DNA of 64,000 nt from Sphingobacterium paludis (GTDB taxonomy: Bacteria > Bacteroidota > Bacteroidia > Sphingobacteriales > Sphingobacteriaceae), in the NCBI RefSeq assembly GCF_004364125.1, contig NZ_SNZV01000006.1:186001-250000 (forward strand), given 5' to 3'. A program made the translations under genes and the position numbers. Below, piece by piece: positions 1 through 8,351 of this stretch (positions are counted from its first letter, which is position 1; each line of letters opens with the position of its first letter). The notes below the pieces were generated by a model. It was not told the origin of the DNA, did not search any database, and saw nothing but the letters and a program-made list of their open reading frames with translations.

Positions 1-168
1 TATTCTGACAAAGAGAAGGACAAGTCTAACGAACAAAAGAAGGAAGATCAAAAGCATGATAAAGACGGAAAAGGAATTGACTACATTCCACCAACGCCAG
101 AGCCTGCGTCAGATTCTTCAAGAAAACATGATGATCCTATTCGCGATCACAATCCGAGCGTACTATAA
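1..168 (+). CDS. C-terminal end of a hydrophilic protein (5' truncated by window)
   Basis: An open frame runs from base 1 to a TAA stop at 166-168 and gives the last 55 residues of a protein. The tail is very rich in Lys, Asp and Glu, then Pro and Ser, with no hydrophobic stretch, so it looks like a disordered charged C-terminus. A strong terminator hairpin follows within 15 bases, which supports a real gene end. The family cannot be told from this fragment. Confidence 0.6.
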   Translation, partial: YSDKEKDKSNEQKKEDQKHDKDGKGIDYIPPTPEPASDSSRKHDDPIRDHNPSVL

Positions 169-181
169 ACGGTCCGTTTAG

Positions 182-222
182 ATAAAAAAGGCAGTGAAGC
201 TTTCGCTTACTGCCTTTTTTAT
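182..222 (+). terminator. Rho-independent terminator
   Basis: An A-tract, a GC-containing stem (GGCAGT-GAAGC / GCTTACTGCC) with a TTTC loop, and a T-run form a nearly perfect hairpin. It lies 14 bases after the stop of the truncated gene and before the oxidoreductase gene. The symmetric A and T tracts mean it could act in both directions. Confidence 0.85.
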
Positions 223-290
223 CGTATCCAAATGACAACATACGTTCTTCAGCATCTAACCGACTGCTTTACTCCTGTAATTAGAAACAT

Positions 291-1412
291 ATGAACCCTT
301 CAAGACGAAATTTCATCCAGAAGTTTGCCCTTTCGGCAACGGTACTACCTATGCTATCGAGCTTTTCTACGACGCAAGCTGCGGCGTATTTGGGGCAGAA
401 AGATGGCCCTGTGCTTCGTGTAGCGTTAATGGGGCTCGGCGGCTATGCTCAGCGGGTTGCAGAAGCCATGCAATCTTGCAAACGCGCGAAGATTACGGGT
501 CTGATTAGCGGCACGCCCGCTAAACTTAAGGAGTGGGGTAAAAAATATGATGTTCCCGAAAAGTCGCACTATAACTATGACACCTTCGATGCCATCAAAG
601 ACAATCCAGAAATTGATGCCGTGTATGTGATCACGCCCAATGCCTTGCACCACGATCAAGTGATTCGGGTGGCGGCAGCCGGCAAACATGTCATCTGTGA
701 GAAGCCGTTGGCCATATCGGCAAAAGAAGGTCAAGAAATGGTTGACGCCTGTGCGAAAGCCAACGTGAAGCTTTTGATCGGTTATCGGATGCGTTTTGAA
801 CCCAACACGCTGGAAGTGGTTCGGCTACGAGAAAAAGGCGAGCTGGGGAAAATAAAGTTTTTCCAGGGGCAAACGGGCTTTGTCGCCGGCGATCCATCAC
901 AGTGGCGACTGAACAAAGCGTTGGCTGGCGGTGGCTCGATGATGGACATCGGCATATACGCTATTAATGGTGCACGCTACATGGTGGGCGAAGAGCCGGT
1001 ATGGGTTTCTGCGCAGGAAACCAAAACAGATCCTGTTAAATTTAAAGAAGGTGTAGATGAAACGATTCAATTCAATATGGGCTTTCCTAGCGGAGCAGTA
1101 GCATCCTGCCTGTCATCCTACAACATCAGCCATTTGGATCGATTTTTCTTGAGCGGGGATAAAGGTTTTGCAGAGATGTGGCCCTCCACCGGATATGGGC
1201 CAATTAAAGGACGTACGAATAAAGGTGACATTGGGAAGCCGCACACGATTCATCAAACTACCCAAATGGATGCCATGGCATCGATCATCTTAGATGGTAC
1301 CGAGCCCCATCTGCCGGTAGACGGTATGGTTGGTGTGCAAGATTTAAAAATTATTGAAGCGATATACGAATCATGCCGCACGGGTAAACGCCAAACCTTA
1401 GATCTGGGTTAG
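291..1412 (+). CDS. Gfo/Idh/MocA-family NAD(P)-dependent oxidoreductase, exported
   Basis: The 373-aa product belongs to the Gfo/Idh/MocA sugar-oxidoreductase family and resembles glucose-fructose oxidoreductase. The N-terminus has a Tat-like SRRNFIQ motif followed by a hydrophobic stretch to about residue 30, so export to the periplasm by the Tat route is likely. The Rossmann motif GLGGYA is at about 48-53, and the family's EKP motif (with the catalytic-type Lys) is at 137-139. The C-terminal domain holds a GGGSMMDIGIY stretch near 213-223; many relatives have His where Tyr stands here. It is a single-gene unit between a terminator and a convergent gene. The substrate is unknown; sugars or sugar alcohols are typical. 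Confidence 0.88.
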   Translation: MNPSRRNFIQKFALSATVLPMLSSFSTTQAAAYLGQKDGPVLRVALMGLGGYAQRVAEAMQSCKRAKITGLISGTPAKLKEWGKKYDVPEKSHYNYDTFDAIKDNPEIDAVYVITPNALHHDQVIRVAAAGKHVICEKPLAISAKEGQEMVDACAKANVKLLIGYRMRFEPNTLEVVRLREKGELGKIKFFQGQTGFVAGDPSQWRLNKALAGGGSMMDIGIYAINGARYMVGEEPVWVSAQETKTDPVKFKEGVDETIQFNMGFPSGAVASCLSSYNISHLDRFFLSGDKGFAEMWPSTGYGPIKGRTNKGDIGKPHTIHQTTQMDAMASIILDGTEPHLPVDGMVGVQDLKIIEAIYESCRTGKRQTLDLG

Positions 1413-1454
1413 AAGGCGGCGCGTGTCCACTAACCATACGCAGGACAGTGTGCG

Positions 1455-2099
1455 CTATCGATAAAAAAAATGATCAATCAACGACATGAACGCTTCTTCA
1501 TCGCTTTCATAGCGACGTGTTAACGTGCGCCAAGTCTTTTCATTGAATTGCAACTCGTTACCAAAACTGTCGCTGTATAGGTATTTTTTAAAGATATCTT
1601 TCTTCAAGGAAGCTTTGTCGTTTCCGTACGTGTATTCCAGCGTACCGTTTAACGTTTTGTTAAAGCTGCTTTTGACACCATCGACCTCTTCAGCAATCTG
1701 ATCATGACCAAAGATGTCCTTTCCTTTTTCCAGCTTGTACCCTTTATTATCTTCGATAATCAGTTTATTAAATATATCAATGCTGTATTTCGCGACATAG
1801 CCTTCACTGCGTCGATTCTCCCGAATCAATTCATTAAAAAGCTCGCGCTTCATGTTTTCGTTCCCCAGTATCCCGGGATAGGTCGCGATTAAATACTTTT
1901 TTTCCAGCGTTACCTTGTTGTTTCTATTGTCGGTAAAGATAAGGTCATCAAAAACATTTTTTTTGAAGGTAGACTGGTAGTCGCCATCTCTTGATTGGTA
2001 ATTTAAGTCCCCGAACATGTCGCGCTGGATGGCTGCCTGCTGCGAAAATGTGCAGCATGCATACAATAGGAAGAGCGTAAGGATGGCTATCTTTTTCAT
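1455..2099 (-). CDS. Secreted protein of unknown function with internal repeats
   Basis: The product is 214 aa from the ATG chosen here (MKKIAILTLF). That start gives a clean Sec signal peptide ending near SQQ; a longer in-frame start would put nine polar residues before it. The mature part carries several degenerate repeats of about 35 residues with a core like (D/N)-(I/V/M)-F-x-(D/K)-L followed by an Asp/Asn-rich turn. It is rich in Lys, Asp and Asn with no Cys cluster and is probably periplasmic or surface-attached. The family was not recognised. It is convergent with the oxidoreductase gene. Confidence 0.7.
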   Translation of the reverse strand: MKKIAILTLFLLYACCTFSQQAAIQRDMFGDLNYQSRDGDYQSTFKKNVFDDLIFTDNRNNKVTLEKKYLIATYPGILGNENMKRELFNELIRENRRSEGYVAKYSIDIFNKLIIEDNKGYKLEKGKDIFGHDQIAEEVDGVKSSFNKTLNGTLEYTYGNDKASLKKDIFKKYLYSDSFGNELQFNEKTWRTLTRRYESDEEAFMSLIDHFFYR

Positions 2100-2152
2100 A
2101 TTTTCTTTACTACATTGGATAGGCAATATACTTTAAAGGTTTAAGAAAGTCA

Positions 2153-2190
2153 TAAAAAATGCACCATCCCGTTTCTCGAATGGTGCATTT
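2153..2190 (-). terminator. Terminator of the TonB receptor/GLPGLI operon
   Basis: An 11-bp perfect stem (AAATGCACCAT / ATGGTGCATTT) with a 12-base loop is followed on the minus strand by a run of T. It lies about 50 bases after the GLPGLI gene stop and upstream of the next minus-strand gene. Confidence 0.8.
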
Positions 2191-2242
2191 CGCATTTAGT
2201 ACAGCAAACGTGTATTTCGCTAGCTCCAGCTATATTCCGAGC

Positions 2243-3034
2243 TTAAAGTGTACCTAGCTTCATGATATAGTCTACCGTCTCTTTATTCAACCAGTCCTTC
2301 AGGGTGCTGGAAAACTGATCTATCATTTGTTGTCTCGTCATGACTTTCACCTTTTTGGTATCAAAGACTTTTTTGTCAATGGGCACATTGGTGCTTAACT
2401 CTACTTTACTCGCAAAATAAGATACGTGCTGGCTAGGAACCACCAAGCCTAAAATCATGCCGGGCAGGCCGCTAATAGATTCCGGTCCGCCACTTACCGG
2501 CATCTCGGTATTATAATAAGCCACGACATACACCGAGTCTGGTGTGATGCCATTGGCACGTCGGCAAGAATACCCGGCTATCTCTCTATACTCATTTGTT
2601 ATCCGCCATTTCACTTTCTTTACCGTGTCTTGAATAATGACCTTTTCACCCATCAGGTCGTTGTAGCGCTTATACTCCCTCGTTTTCAGGTTAGATAGCG
2701 TTACTGCATCAAAATCTAAGGCAAACATCATAATGAGCTGTTGCGTCATCTGATCGAGCTCTACCTTTTGCGGTTCGAAAAGCGTTTCCGTGTCATTAAA
2801 TTTAAGGGTCTTTTTCAGAACAACTTGCTGCGGAATCTTAGGCAGCATGTTTTGAAATTGCGCGCGCGATCGCTCATCAGCCTTATCGATAAACTGTTTG
2901 TTTACGATGTTTTTCATGTACATTGTCTTGTCGTAGGTTATCGTCCCCGACTTCGAAAACATGGTGTATTGCGCCTTTACGGTATGCATGGCAAACAAGG
3001 CGACGAAGGAGCATATATATAGTTTAAATTTCAT
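2243..3034 (-). CDS. GLPGLI family protein
   Basis: The 263-aa product has a signal peptide ending in HTVKAQ and the signature SISGLPGMILGL, which defines the GLPGLI family (TIGR01200-type) of Bacteroidota envelope proteins. Their role is unknown, but they are almost always encoded beside a TonB-type outer-membrane protein. That is the case here: the start lies 7 bases after the receptor stop codon, so the two are co-transcribed. The ATG at 3034 was chosen because a longer frame would overlap the receptor gene and delay the signal peptide. It is probably periplasmic and works with the receptor. Confidence 0.88.
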   Translation of the reverse strand: MKFKLYICSFVALFAMHTVKAQYTMFSKSGTITYDKTMYMKNIVNKQFIDKADERSRAQFQNMLPKIPQQVVLKKTLKFNDTETLFEPQKVELDQMTQQLIMMFALDFDAVTLSNLKTREYKRYNDLMGEKVIIQDTVKKVKWRITNEYREIAGYSCRRANGITPDSVYVVAYYNTEMPVSGGPESISGLPGMILGLVVPSQHVSYFASKVELSTNVPIDKKVFDTKKVKVMTRQQMIDQFSSTLKDWLNKETVDYIMKLGTL

Positions 3035-3041
3035 AATGAAT

Positions 3042-5762
3042 CTAGTTAACAAACATTTTTGCAAAATCCCAAGATACCTTCAGCATATAGTAGCGTCGAA
3101 TGGTATCGAACCTTCTTTGTGTGAACACCGAGTTTACCGCCGAACGACTGAACCCGCGATTCTGGTTCAACACATCGTTGATCATGAAATCCACGACCAA
3201 AGACTCATTCTTCAAAAACTTCTTGCTGACGCCCGGATGGATCAGAAACTGTTCAAACTTCTGGTTGAACGCCTCTGTGGGCGCCTCATAGGTATAATTG
3301 TAGTTGGCATACACTTTTAAGGTTTTCGTAAAGAAATATTCCACACTACCATCAGACCCGAAAACAAAACCATTGCTGTTGATGTCTGTCTGCAAGCTCG
3401 ACTTCATTAATCGGTATTGCGGACTTAGGTTCACATTAAAGTTCAAACCGGTCTTTGTATCCCGGATGATGTTGTAGGTAAAATTAAAATTCGTGGTGTT
3501 TACCTGGTTAAGGGCACCGTTGAAAAAATTGTAGTTTTGATTCCAGTTCAAGGACAATTGTGGCGAATTGCCTAAGCCTAGATCTTTATCCAGCTTAAAG
3601 TAATGTCCTGCCCAACCGCTCGCGTTGATGTTTGTCTTTCCATCGATATTATTCCACTCGTAGAAGTTGACGCCTCGAAGGGTATCGATATTCTGTGAGA
3701 TAGGATCCTTCTGGAAAACCACATTACCACCTACATAGAAATAACTTCCTGTAAGCAATTTGAAGGTATTATACCCAGCATTGAAAGAGTTGCTAAATGA
3801 TGGTTTGAGTTCCTCATTCCCCACGTACTGATTCAGTGGATCGCTGTTGTCCAGTATAGGTTGAATCTGGCTCAACGAAGGCAACTGATTTCGTCCATTA
3901 TAATTAAACCATAACACCTTACTTTTTGTAAAGGAGTAGCTACCATTCAAAGACGGGTTGTACGTGAAAAAGGTTCTCGAAAGCTCGTCCTGCGTACGCA
4001 CGTTAAACTGGTTCAGTTTATCATTATTGAGGCTATTGCTAAAGTTAGCTCGAAATTTATCCGTCGTATAGTTCAATGCCACTTTATAGTTACTGCTCAA
4101 GCGATCAAAATTGTAATTGTTACTGAATCGCTCATCTAAATCAGTATACTCGCCATTGGCCGATTTATTGAAAGATTCGACCAGAGAAGCATTTTTATTC
4201 CGCTCGATACCACCACCAACAGAAAGATTAAACACCTTCGAAAGGGGTTCTGTATACGTTATCGATGCACGCTGATTTTCGGATGTTTGCAATCTATTTT
4301 TCACTTGATCGGTGATGGAATCTGTATTGGTAAAACCGTTTTCCACGCGGCTATACAGCGTGCCACCGCCATTATTCTCATCGCGGCTCACTTGCCCATT
4401 AAACGTGAAAGACCGACCTTTTTTCATAAATTTATGGGTGTACAAGGCGTTTACACGGAATGAACTCACGTCGGCTTCCGTCATTTCTTGACTATTATTG
4501 GTAATAATAGGTTGCATGTTCGGATCTAGTTGTTGTGATCGTAGGTCATTAACCGTCCAAAGGTTTTTCTTCGTTGCATTCCCGGCTATGGTTAAGCTGT
4601 TTAGGGAATCCAGATTCAGATCGTATTTTAGGTTCACCCGGTGTTGATCATTTTCAGTATTCACATTTTTGGACATGTTATTGTTGATGATCCCGCTCAT
4701 AATCGTTTCCTCATTACCATTACTGCTGATACGCCCGTATTTATAGTTTAGGTTTACTTTGTGCTTATCCTCTTTGAATCGGTCCGAGTAGGTTACTCCT
4801 GTATTGATCGCATTGGGTATACCCACCACGCCCTGCCCGGAAAAAGGATCTTGCACGTTGGTGAACCAGGTACTCCCATCATCGCCGTAAGAAACGCCAC
4901 TATCGCCCCCAAATTTTTCTGCATCTTCGCGGCCTAAGCTTGTTGTTGCGTTATTTCCGAAAAGGCTATAGGCCGATATTTTTTGGCTGCCTTTAAATTT
5001 GTTGATCATCAGCTGGCCCATGTAAAACTCGTCCGTTCCACCGCCAAGCAATGCTTTACCAAACAATCCGTTTTTGGCATCTTCTTTTAGCTTTACATTG
5101 ATGGTTTGCTCACGCTGCCCATCATCGACGCCGGTCCGTTCAGCCTGCTCTGACTTCTTTTCATAAACCTGCACTTTATCCACCATATCCGATCGTAGAT
5201 TGCGCGTTACTAAGGTGGGGTCGTCCCCAAAGAACTCTTCACCATCAACCAGTACACGCTTCACCGTTTTACCTTGCGCCGTGATATTCCCTGCGGCGTC
5301 AACAGTGATGCCGGGCAGCACTTTCAATAGATCTTCCACTTTCGCATTTTTCTCCACGGTAAAACTTCCGGCATCATATTCCGTCGTGTCGCCATTAATC
5401 TTGATCGGGATACGCCCCGTTACCACAACTTCCTCCAGCAGCTGCGCCGTGCTCGTTAAACCGATGGCGAGATTCTGATAACTTGCTTTTGGTAGAATTT
5501 CGGTATAGAAATCTCCATACTTTGGGTAGCTGGCAATCAGCAGATACGTTCCGGTATCTGGCTGCGCCAAGGAAAACGAACCGCTCTCGTCCGAATAGGT
5601 AAAATCGACGAGGATCGAGTCCTTCGCGGTAATCAGCATCAACGATGCGTTAGTTAGTTTTTGGTTGTCCATCACATCGGTGACTTTTCCCGACAATTTA
5701 CTTTGCGCATGGAGCGAACAACTTAGCACGCTCAAGAGCAAAAAGACAAGATGTCTCTTCAT
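3042..5762 (-). CDS. TonB-dependent receptor-like outer-membrane beta-barrel protein
   Basis: The 906-aa product starts with a signal peptide (MKRHLVFLLL to LHAQ), then a carboxypeptidase-regulatory-like beta-sandwich (about 25-105). A plug domain follows with the LLKVLPGITVDAAG and VLVDGEEFFGDDPTLVTRNL stretches, then a long barrel of alternating aromatic and polar strands ending in a C-terminal aromatic segment. This layout matches the OMP_b-brl_3 class of Bacteroidota barrels rather than SusC, and there is no SusD partner. It is the first gene of a two-gene unit with the GLPGLI protein 7 bases downstream. The ligand is unknown; an ATG four codons upstream is an alternative start. Confidence 0.88.
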   Translation of the reverse strand: MKRHLVFLLLSVLSCSLHAQSKLSGKVTDVMDNQKLTNASLMLITAKDSILVDFTYSDESGSFSLAQPDTGTYLLIASYPKYGDFYTEILPKASYQNLAIGLTSTAQLLEEVVVTGRIPIKINGDTTEYDAGSFTVEKNAKVEDLLKVLPGITVDAAGNITAQGKTVKRVLVDGEEFFGDDPTLVTRNLRSDMVDKVQVYEKKSEQAERTGVDDGQREQTINVKLKEDAKNGLFGKALLGGGTDEFYMGQLMINKFKGSQKISAYSLFGNNATTSLGREDAEKFGGDSGVSYGDDGSTWFTNVQDPFSGQGVVGIPNAINTGVTYSDRFKEDKHKVNLNYKYGRISSNGNEETIMSGIINNNMSKNVNTENDQHRVNLKYDLNLDSLNSLTIAGNATKKNLWTVNDLRSQQLDPNMQPIITNNSQEMTEADVSSFRVNALYTHKFMKKGRSFTFNGQVSRDENNGGGTLYSRVENGFTNTDSITDQVKNRLQTSENQRASITYTEPLSKVFNLSVGGGIERNKNASLVESFNKSANGEYTDLDERFSNNYNFDRLSSNYKVALNYTTDKFRANFSNSLNNDKLNQFNVRTQDELSRTFFTYNPSLNGSYSFTKSKVLWFNYNGRNQLPSLSQIQPILDNSDPLNQYVGNEELKPSFSNSFNAGYNTFKLLTGSYFYVGGNVVFQKDPISQNIDTLRGVNFYEWNNIDGKTNINASGWAGHYFKLDKDLGLGNSPQLSLNWNQNYNFFNGALNQVNTTNFNFTYNIIRDTKTGLNFNVNLSPQYRLMKSSLQTDINSNGFVFGSDGSVEYFFTKTLKVYANYNYTYEAPTEAFNQKFEQFLIHPGVSKKFLKNESLVVDFMINDVLNQNRGFSRSAVNSVFTQRRFDTIRRYYMLKVSWDFAKMFVN

Positions 5763-5905
5763 AAAGGTAAACATTCAATTATTTTATAATATACACTAGA
5801 TACGGGTATATGTCGATGAAATAAAAGGAATGTTACAGGTTTTAAAAAAAAGATGAAAAATGATGCAAAGCGAGCTGTACAGGGGCTGGTATTTAGCATC
5901 GCGCC

Positions 5906-5953
5906 ATAACGCAAGCATTCGTCAACCTATTAAAGCTCACGAATGCGCGTTAT
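5906..5953. repeat. Interrupted inverted repeat between metA and the TonB receptor gene
   Basis: Two arms (ATAACG...GCATTCGT and ACGAATGC..CGTTAT) pair over 14 positions with small bulges around a 16-base loop. It lies just after the metA stop on the minus strand. There is no T-run immediately after the arm in the minus direction, so it is not a classical terminator. It may act as a 3' RNA-stabilising hairpin. Confidence 0.5.
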
Positions 5954-5967
5954 CTCTTAAAAAAATT

Positions 5968-6912
5968 TTATCCGTTAATTTTAATCTCGTCCAGCAGTGC
6001 AACCTCGGTGAGATCAAATGGCGTTTCTTGGTACACGAAATAATTCAGCCAGTTATTGAACAGCAAGTTGGCATGTCCTGTCCAACGCACCACGGGTGCA
6101 TTTTGCGGGTTGTCCTCGGCATAGTAATTGTGCGGCACATCAATCTCCAAGCCTTTTTCTACATCTCGCTGATACTCGTCGTGGAGCGTTAGTGGTGCAT
6201 ATTCGGAATGTCCTGTCAGGTAAAATTCACGCCCACCTCGGGAAGATACAATAGCTACCCCTGCTTCTTCGGATTCAGACAGGATGCTAACGGCATCCTT
6301 GCGCAGCAAATCTTCTTTGCGTATCGTCGTATGTCTACTGTGCGGAATGTAAAACTCATCATCAAAACCGCGGAACAGCGGGTTTTTCTTTTCGGTAGCG
6401 TTATGTTTGAAAACCCCAAAAAGTTTTTCATCAAGTGGTACCTTCTCTACACCATGAAAATGGTATAGCGCGGCTTGTGCTGCCCAGCATATGTACAATG
6501 TGGACGTTACGTGACTTTTTGCCCAATCAAAAATCCGGGTAATTTCGGCCCAATAACTCACCTCTTCAAACTTCATCATCTCTACGGGTGCACCCGTAAT
6601 GATCATGCCATCGTAATAGTTATTCTCAATCTCGCCAAAACCCTTGTAAAACATTTCGAGGTGCTCTTGTGGCGTATTTTTAGGCGTGTGGGTATCTAAG
6701 CGCAAGAATTCCACCTCTACTTGCAGAGGCGTGTTCGACAGCAAACGCACAAAGTCGGTCTCCGTAGAAATCTTTAAAGGCATCAGATTTAAAATCAACA
6801 TCCGCATGGCGCGAATGTCTTGCGCATTGGCGCGAAGATCCGACATCACGAATATATTTTCTTCCTTTAAAAGCTCGATGGCTGGTAAGTTGCTAGGTAT
6901 CTTGACAGGCAT
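5968..6912 (-). CDS. metA: Homoserine O-acetyltransferase (MetA-type)
   Basis: The 314-aa length and sequence match the MetA family, which acylates L-homoserine as the first committed step of methionine synthesis in the cytosol. The catalytic triad is visible: nucleophile Cys142 (YICWAAQ), His235 and Glu237 (GHSEYA). Residue 111 is Glu (GAPVEMM). In characterised MetA proteins Glu at this position marks acetyl-CoA use and Gly marks succinyl-CoA use, so this is predicted to be an acetyltransferase despite the usual 'succinyltransferase' label. It is a single-gene unit with a Bacteroidota -7 box just upstream. Confidence 0.95.
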   Translation of the reverse strand: MPVKIPSNLPAIELLKEENIFVMSDLRANAQDIRAMRMLILNLMPLKISTETDFVRLLSNTPLQVEVEFLRLDTHTPKNTPQEHLEMFYKGFGEIENNYYDGMIITGAPVEMMKFEEVSYWAEITRIFDWAKSHVTSTLYICWAAQAALYHFHGVEKVPLDEKLFGVFKHNATEKKNPLFRGFDDEFYIPHSRHTTIRKEDLLRKDAVSILSESEEAGVAIVSSRGGREFYLTGHSEYAPLTLHDEYQRDVEKGLEIDVPHNYYAEDNPQNAPVVRWTGHANLLFNNWLNYFVYQETPFDLTEVALLDEIKING

Positions 6913-6930
6913 ATCTTCTTCTCTTTCTCG

Positions 6931-6948
6931 TAGATTTAGGCAAATCTA
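6931..6948 (-). promoter_or_regulatory. Probable metA promoter -7 box inside a palindrome
   Basis: On the minus strand TAGATTTG (6948 to 6941) matches the Bacteroidota -7 consensus TAnnTTTG and would start transcription about 20 bases before the metA ATG. The box lies in a perfect 7-4-7 inverted repeat (TAGATTT-aggc-AAATCTA), which could be chance or an operator. No clear -33 TTTG is present. Confidence 0.4.
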
Positions 6949-7053
6949 AAAAGAATATACCAATTGTAGCCATACAAACCTGACATTATAAAGCTATTAC
7001 GAAAAAAAACGAGACTAAGATGACCCTAGGCAAAAGCGTGACCGCCTCTTGAC

Positions 7054-7326
7054 CTAATCTTCCAGCTCGTCCGCTAATACTAGCCGACAAAATTTCATCG
7101 TCGGGCTCTCTTCGTCGACGATAGACATAGGTCGTTCTTCATCGGTAGACGTAAACGTTGGGTGCTCGGCTTCTGCAGGCCGCTCCACCCGGATATCGGG
7201 AATATGCTCCCCTTCCTTATCAATGTTTGTGATAACAAAACTGTCCGAATCTTTTTCTACAATTTCGTACTGAAATAGTATTTCTTCACCTGAATCTGTG
7301 TATACTGTCTGCGATTTCTTTTCCAT
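7054..7326 (-). CDS. Small acidic protein of unknown function
   Basis: The 90-aa product is strongly acidic (Glu/Asp-rich) with no signal peptide or membrane segment. The first 35 residues (YTDSGEEILFQYEIVEKDSDSF) look like a short beta-strand unit; the rest is Pro/Glu-rich and probably disordered until the C-terminal MKFCRLVLADELED helix. It is a monocistronic cytosolic protein between metA and the phosphonatase-like gene. No family was recognised. Confidence 0.65.
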   Translation of the reverse strand: MEKKSQTVYTDSGEEILFQYEIVEKDSDSFVITNIDKEGEHIPDIRVERPAEAEHPTFTSTDEERPMSIVDEESPTMKFCRLVLADELED

Positions 7327-7622
7327 GTTTTGCTTTTTTGGTCTATCTCAAGAAGAACGAGCGAAAGGTTGGCATTGTTCAAACAAAACGCAAAAAAGAT
7401 AAATAGCGTCTTTGTATTACTTGCTAAGAAGTCGACGGTAGATTGCGGTGTTCAACAACGCGCCTATCAATCGACATATCAACGCGCATGCAAAGATTTA
7501 GTTTTTGTAAACAAATCATTAACTACGCTGCAGTATATCTAATACAATTGCCTATTAAGTCGAATAACAACTATAATTTCAGACAAGTGATTGATCTATA
7601 TTTATAAATACTAAACATTTCA

Positions 7623-7630
7623 TATATTTG
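7623..7630 (+). promoter_or_regulatory. -7 box of the phosphonatase/FAD oxidoreductase operon
   Basis: TATATTTG matches the Bacteroidota -7 consensus TAnnTTTG and lies 21 bases before the chosen ATG at 7652. The -33 region lacks TTTG, so the promoter may need an activator. The rest of the 325-base gap from 7327 to 7651 is AT-rich and shows nothing else. Confidence 0.4.
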
Positions 7631-7651
7631 TGTTACTATAAAAACAAAGAA

Positions 7652-8341
7652 ATGGGAAGAGCAAGCCAGGTAATTCAAATGGTCGTTTGCGATATGGCGG
7701 GCACCACGATCAATGAAGACAATCTTGTCTACAAAACGTTGCGACAAGCTATTAATCAGTTCGGCTACGATTTTACGTTGCCACACGTGCTTACGCATGG
7801 CGCCGGAAAAGAAAAAAGGCAGGCCATTGAAAGTATCATCGGCACGGTAGAAAAAAATCTGGAGCCACAGCGTATAACGGAAATCTTTCAGCTTTTTTTG
7901 GACCTATTGGAAGAGAAGTATGCATCAGCTCCCATAACGCCGCAAGCGAATGCTGCAGCGTTTTTTAAAGCGCTTACTAGCAAAGGAATCCGTATCGTAT
8001 TGAATACCGGATACAACAAGAAAACTGCGGAAAAACTGATGGATAGGCTGGGCTGGAAAGTTGGCGCAGATATTGACGCTTTGGTCACGGCGGACGATGT
8101 GCCAAGGAATCGCCCTCATCCGGATATGATCTTACATGCCATGCAACGATTCGGTATCCAATCGGGCGATCGGGTAGTAAAGGTTGGCGATTCTGCAATC
8201 GATATCCAAGAAGGGCAAAATGCCGGATGCCGCCTGAACATAGGTATCACCACCGGCGCACATACGAAAGAACAGTTACAATCAGCAAGTCCGAATTATA
8301 TCGTGGATAACTTGATGGACATTCTACCACTTTTAGACTAA
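7652..8341 (+). CDS. Phosphonatase-like HAD hydrolase (PhnX-related)
   Basis: The 229-aa product belongs to the phosphonatase branch of the HAD superfamily (TIGR03351-type), which is thought to cleave the C-P bond of phosphonoacetaldehyde or a relative. The nucleophile motif is DMAGTT (Asp14) with Ala instead of the usual second Asp, as in phosphonatase. An Arg replaces the usual HAD lysine (NRPHPDMI), and motif IV is KVGDSAIDI. Cap-domain lysines in HGAGKEKR are candidates for the Schiff-base lysine. The gene precedes an FAD oxidoreductase by 10 bases, a pairing known for this clade. The ATG at 7652 was preferred over one eight codons upstream because the motif then starts at the usual distance. 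Confidence 0.87.
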   Translation: MGRASQVIQMVVCDMAGTTINEDNLVYKTLRQAINQFGYDFTLPHVLTHGAGKEKRQAIESIIGTVEKNLEPQRITEIFQLFLDLLEEKYASAPITPQANAAAFFKALTSKGIRIVLNTGYNKKTAEKLMDRLGWKVGADIDALVTADDVPRNRPHPDMILHAMQRFGIQSGDRVVKVGDSAIDIQEGQNAGCRLNIGITTGAHTKEQLQSASPNYIVDNLMDILPLLD

Positions 8342-8351
8342 CACATAGCTT

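Noticed and set aside
6913..7053. SAM riboswitch upstream of metA
   Set aside because: The gap of about 140 bases shows only a short palindrome and a -7 box; no conserved riboswitch core was seen.
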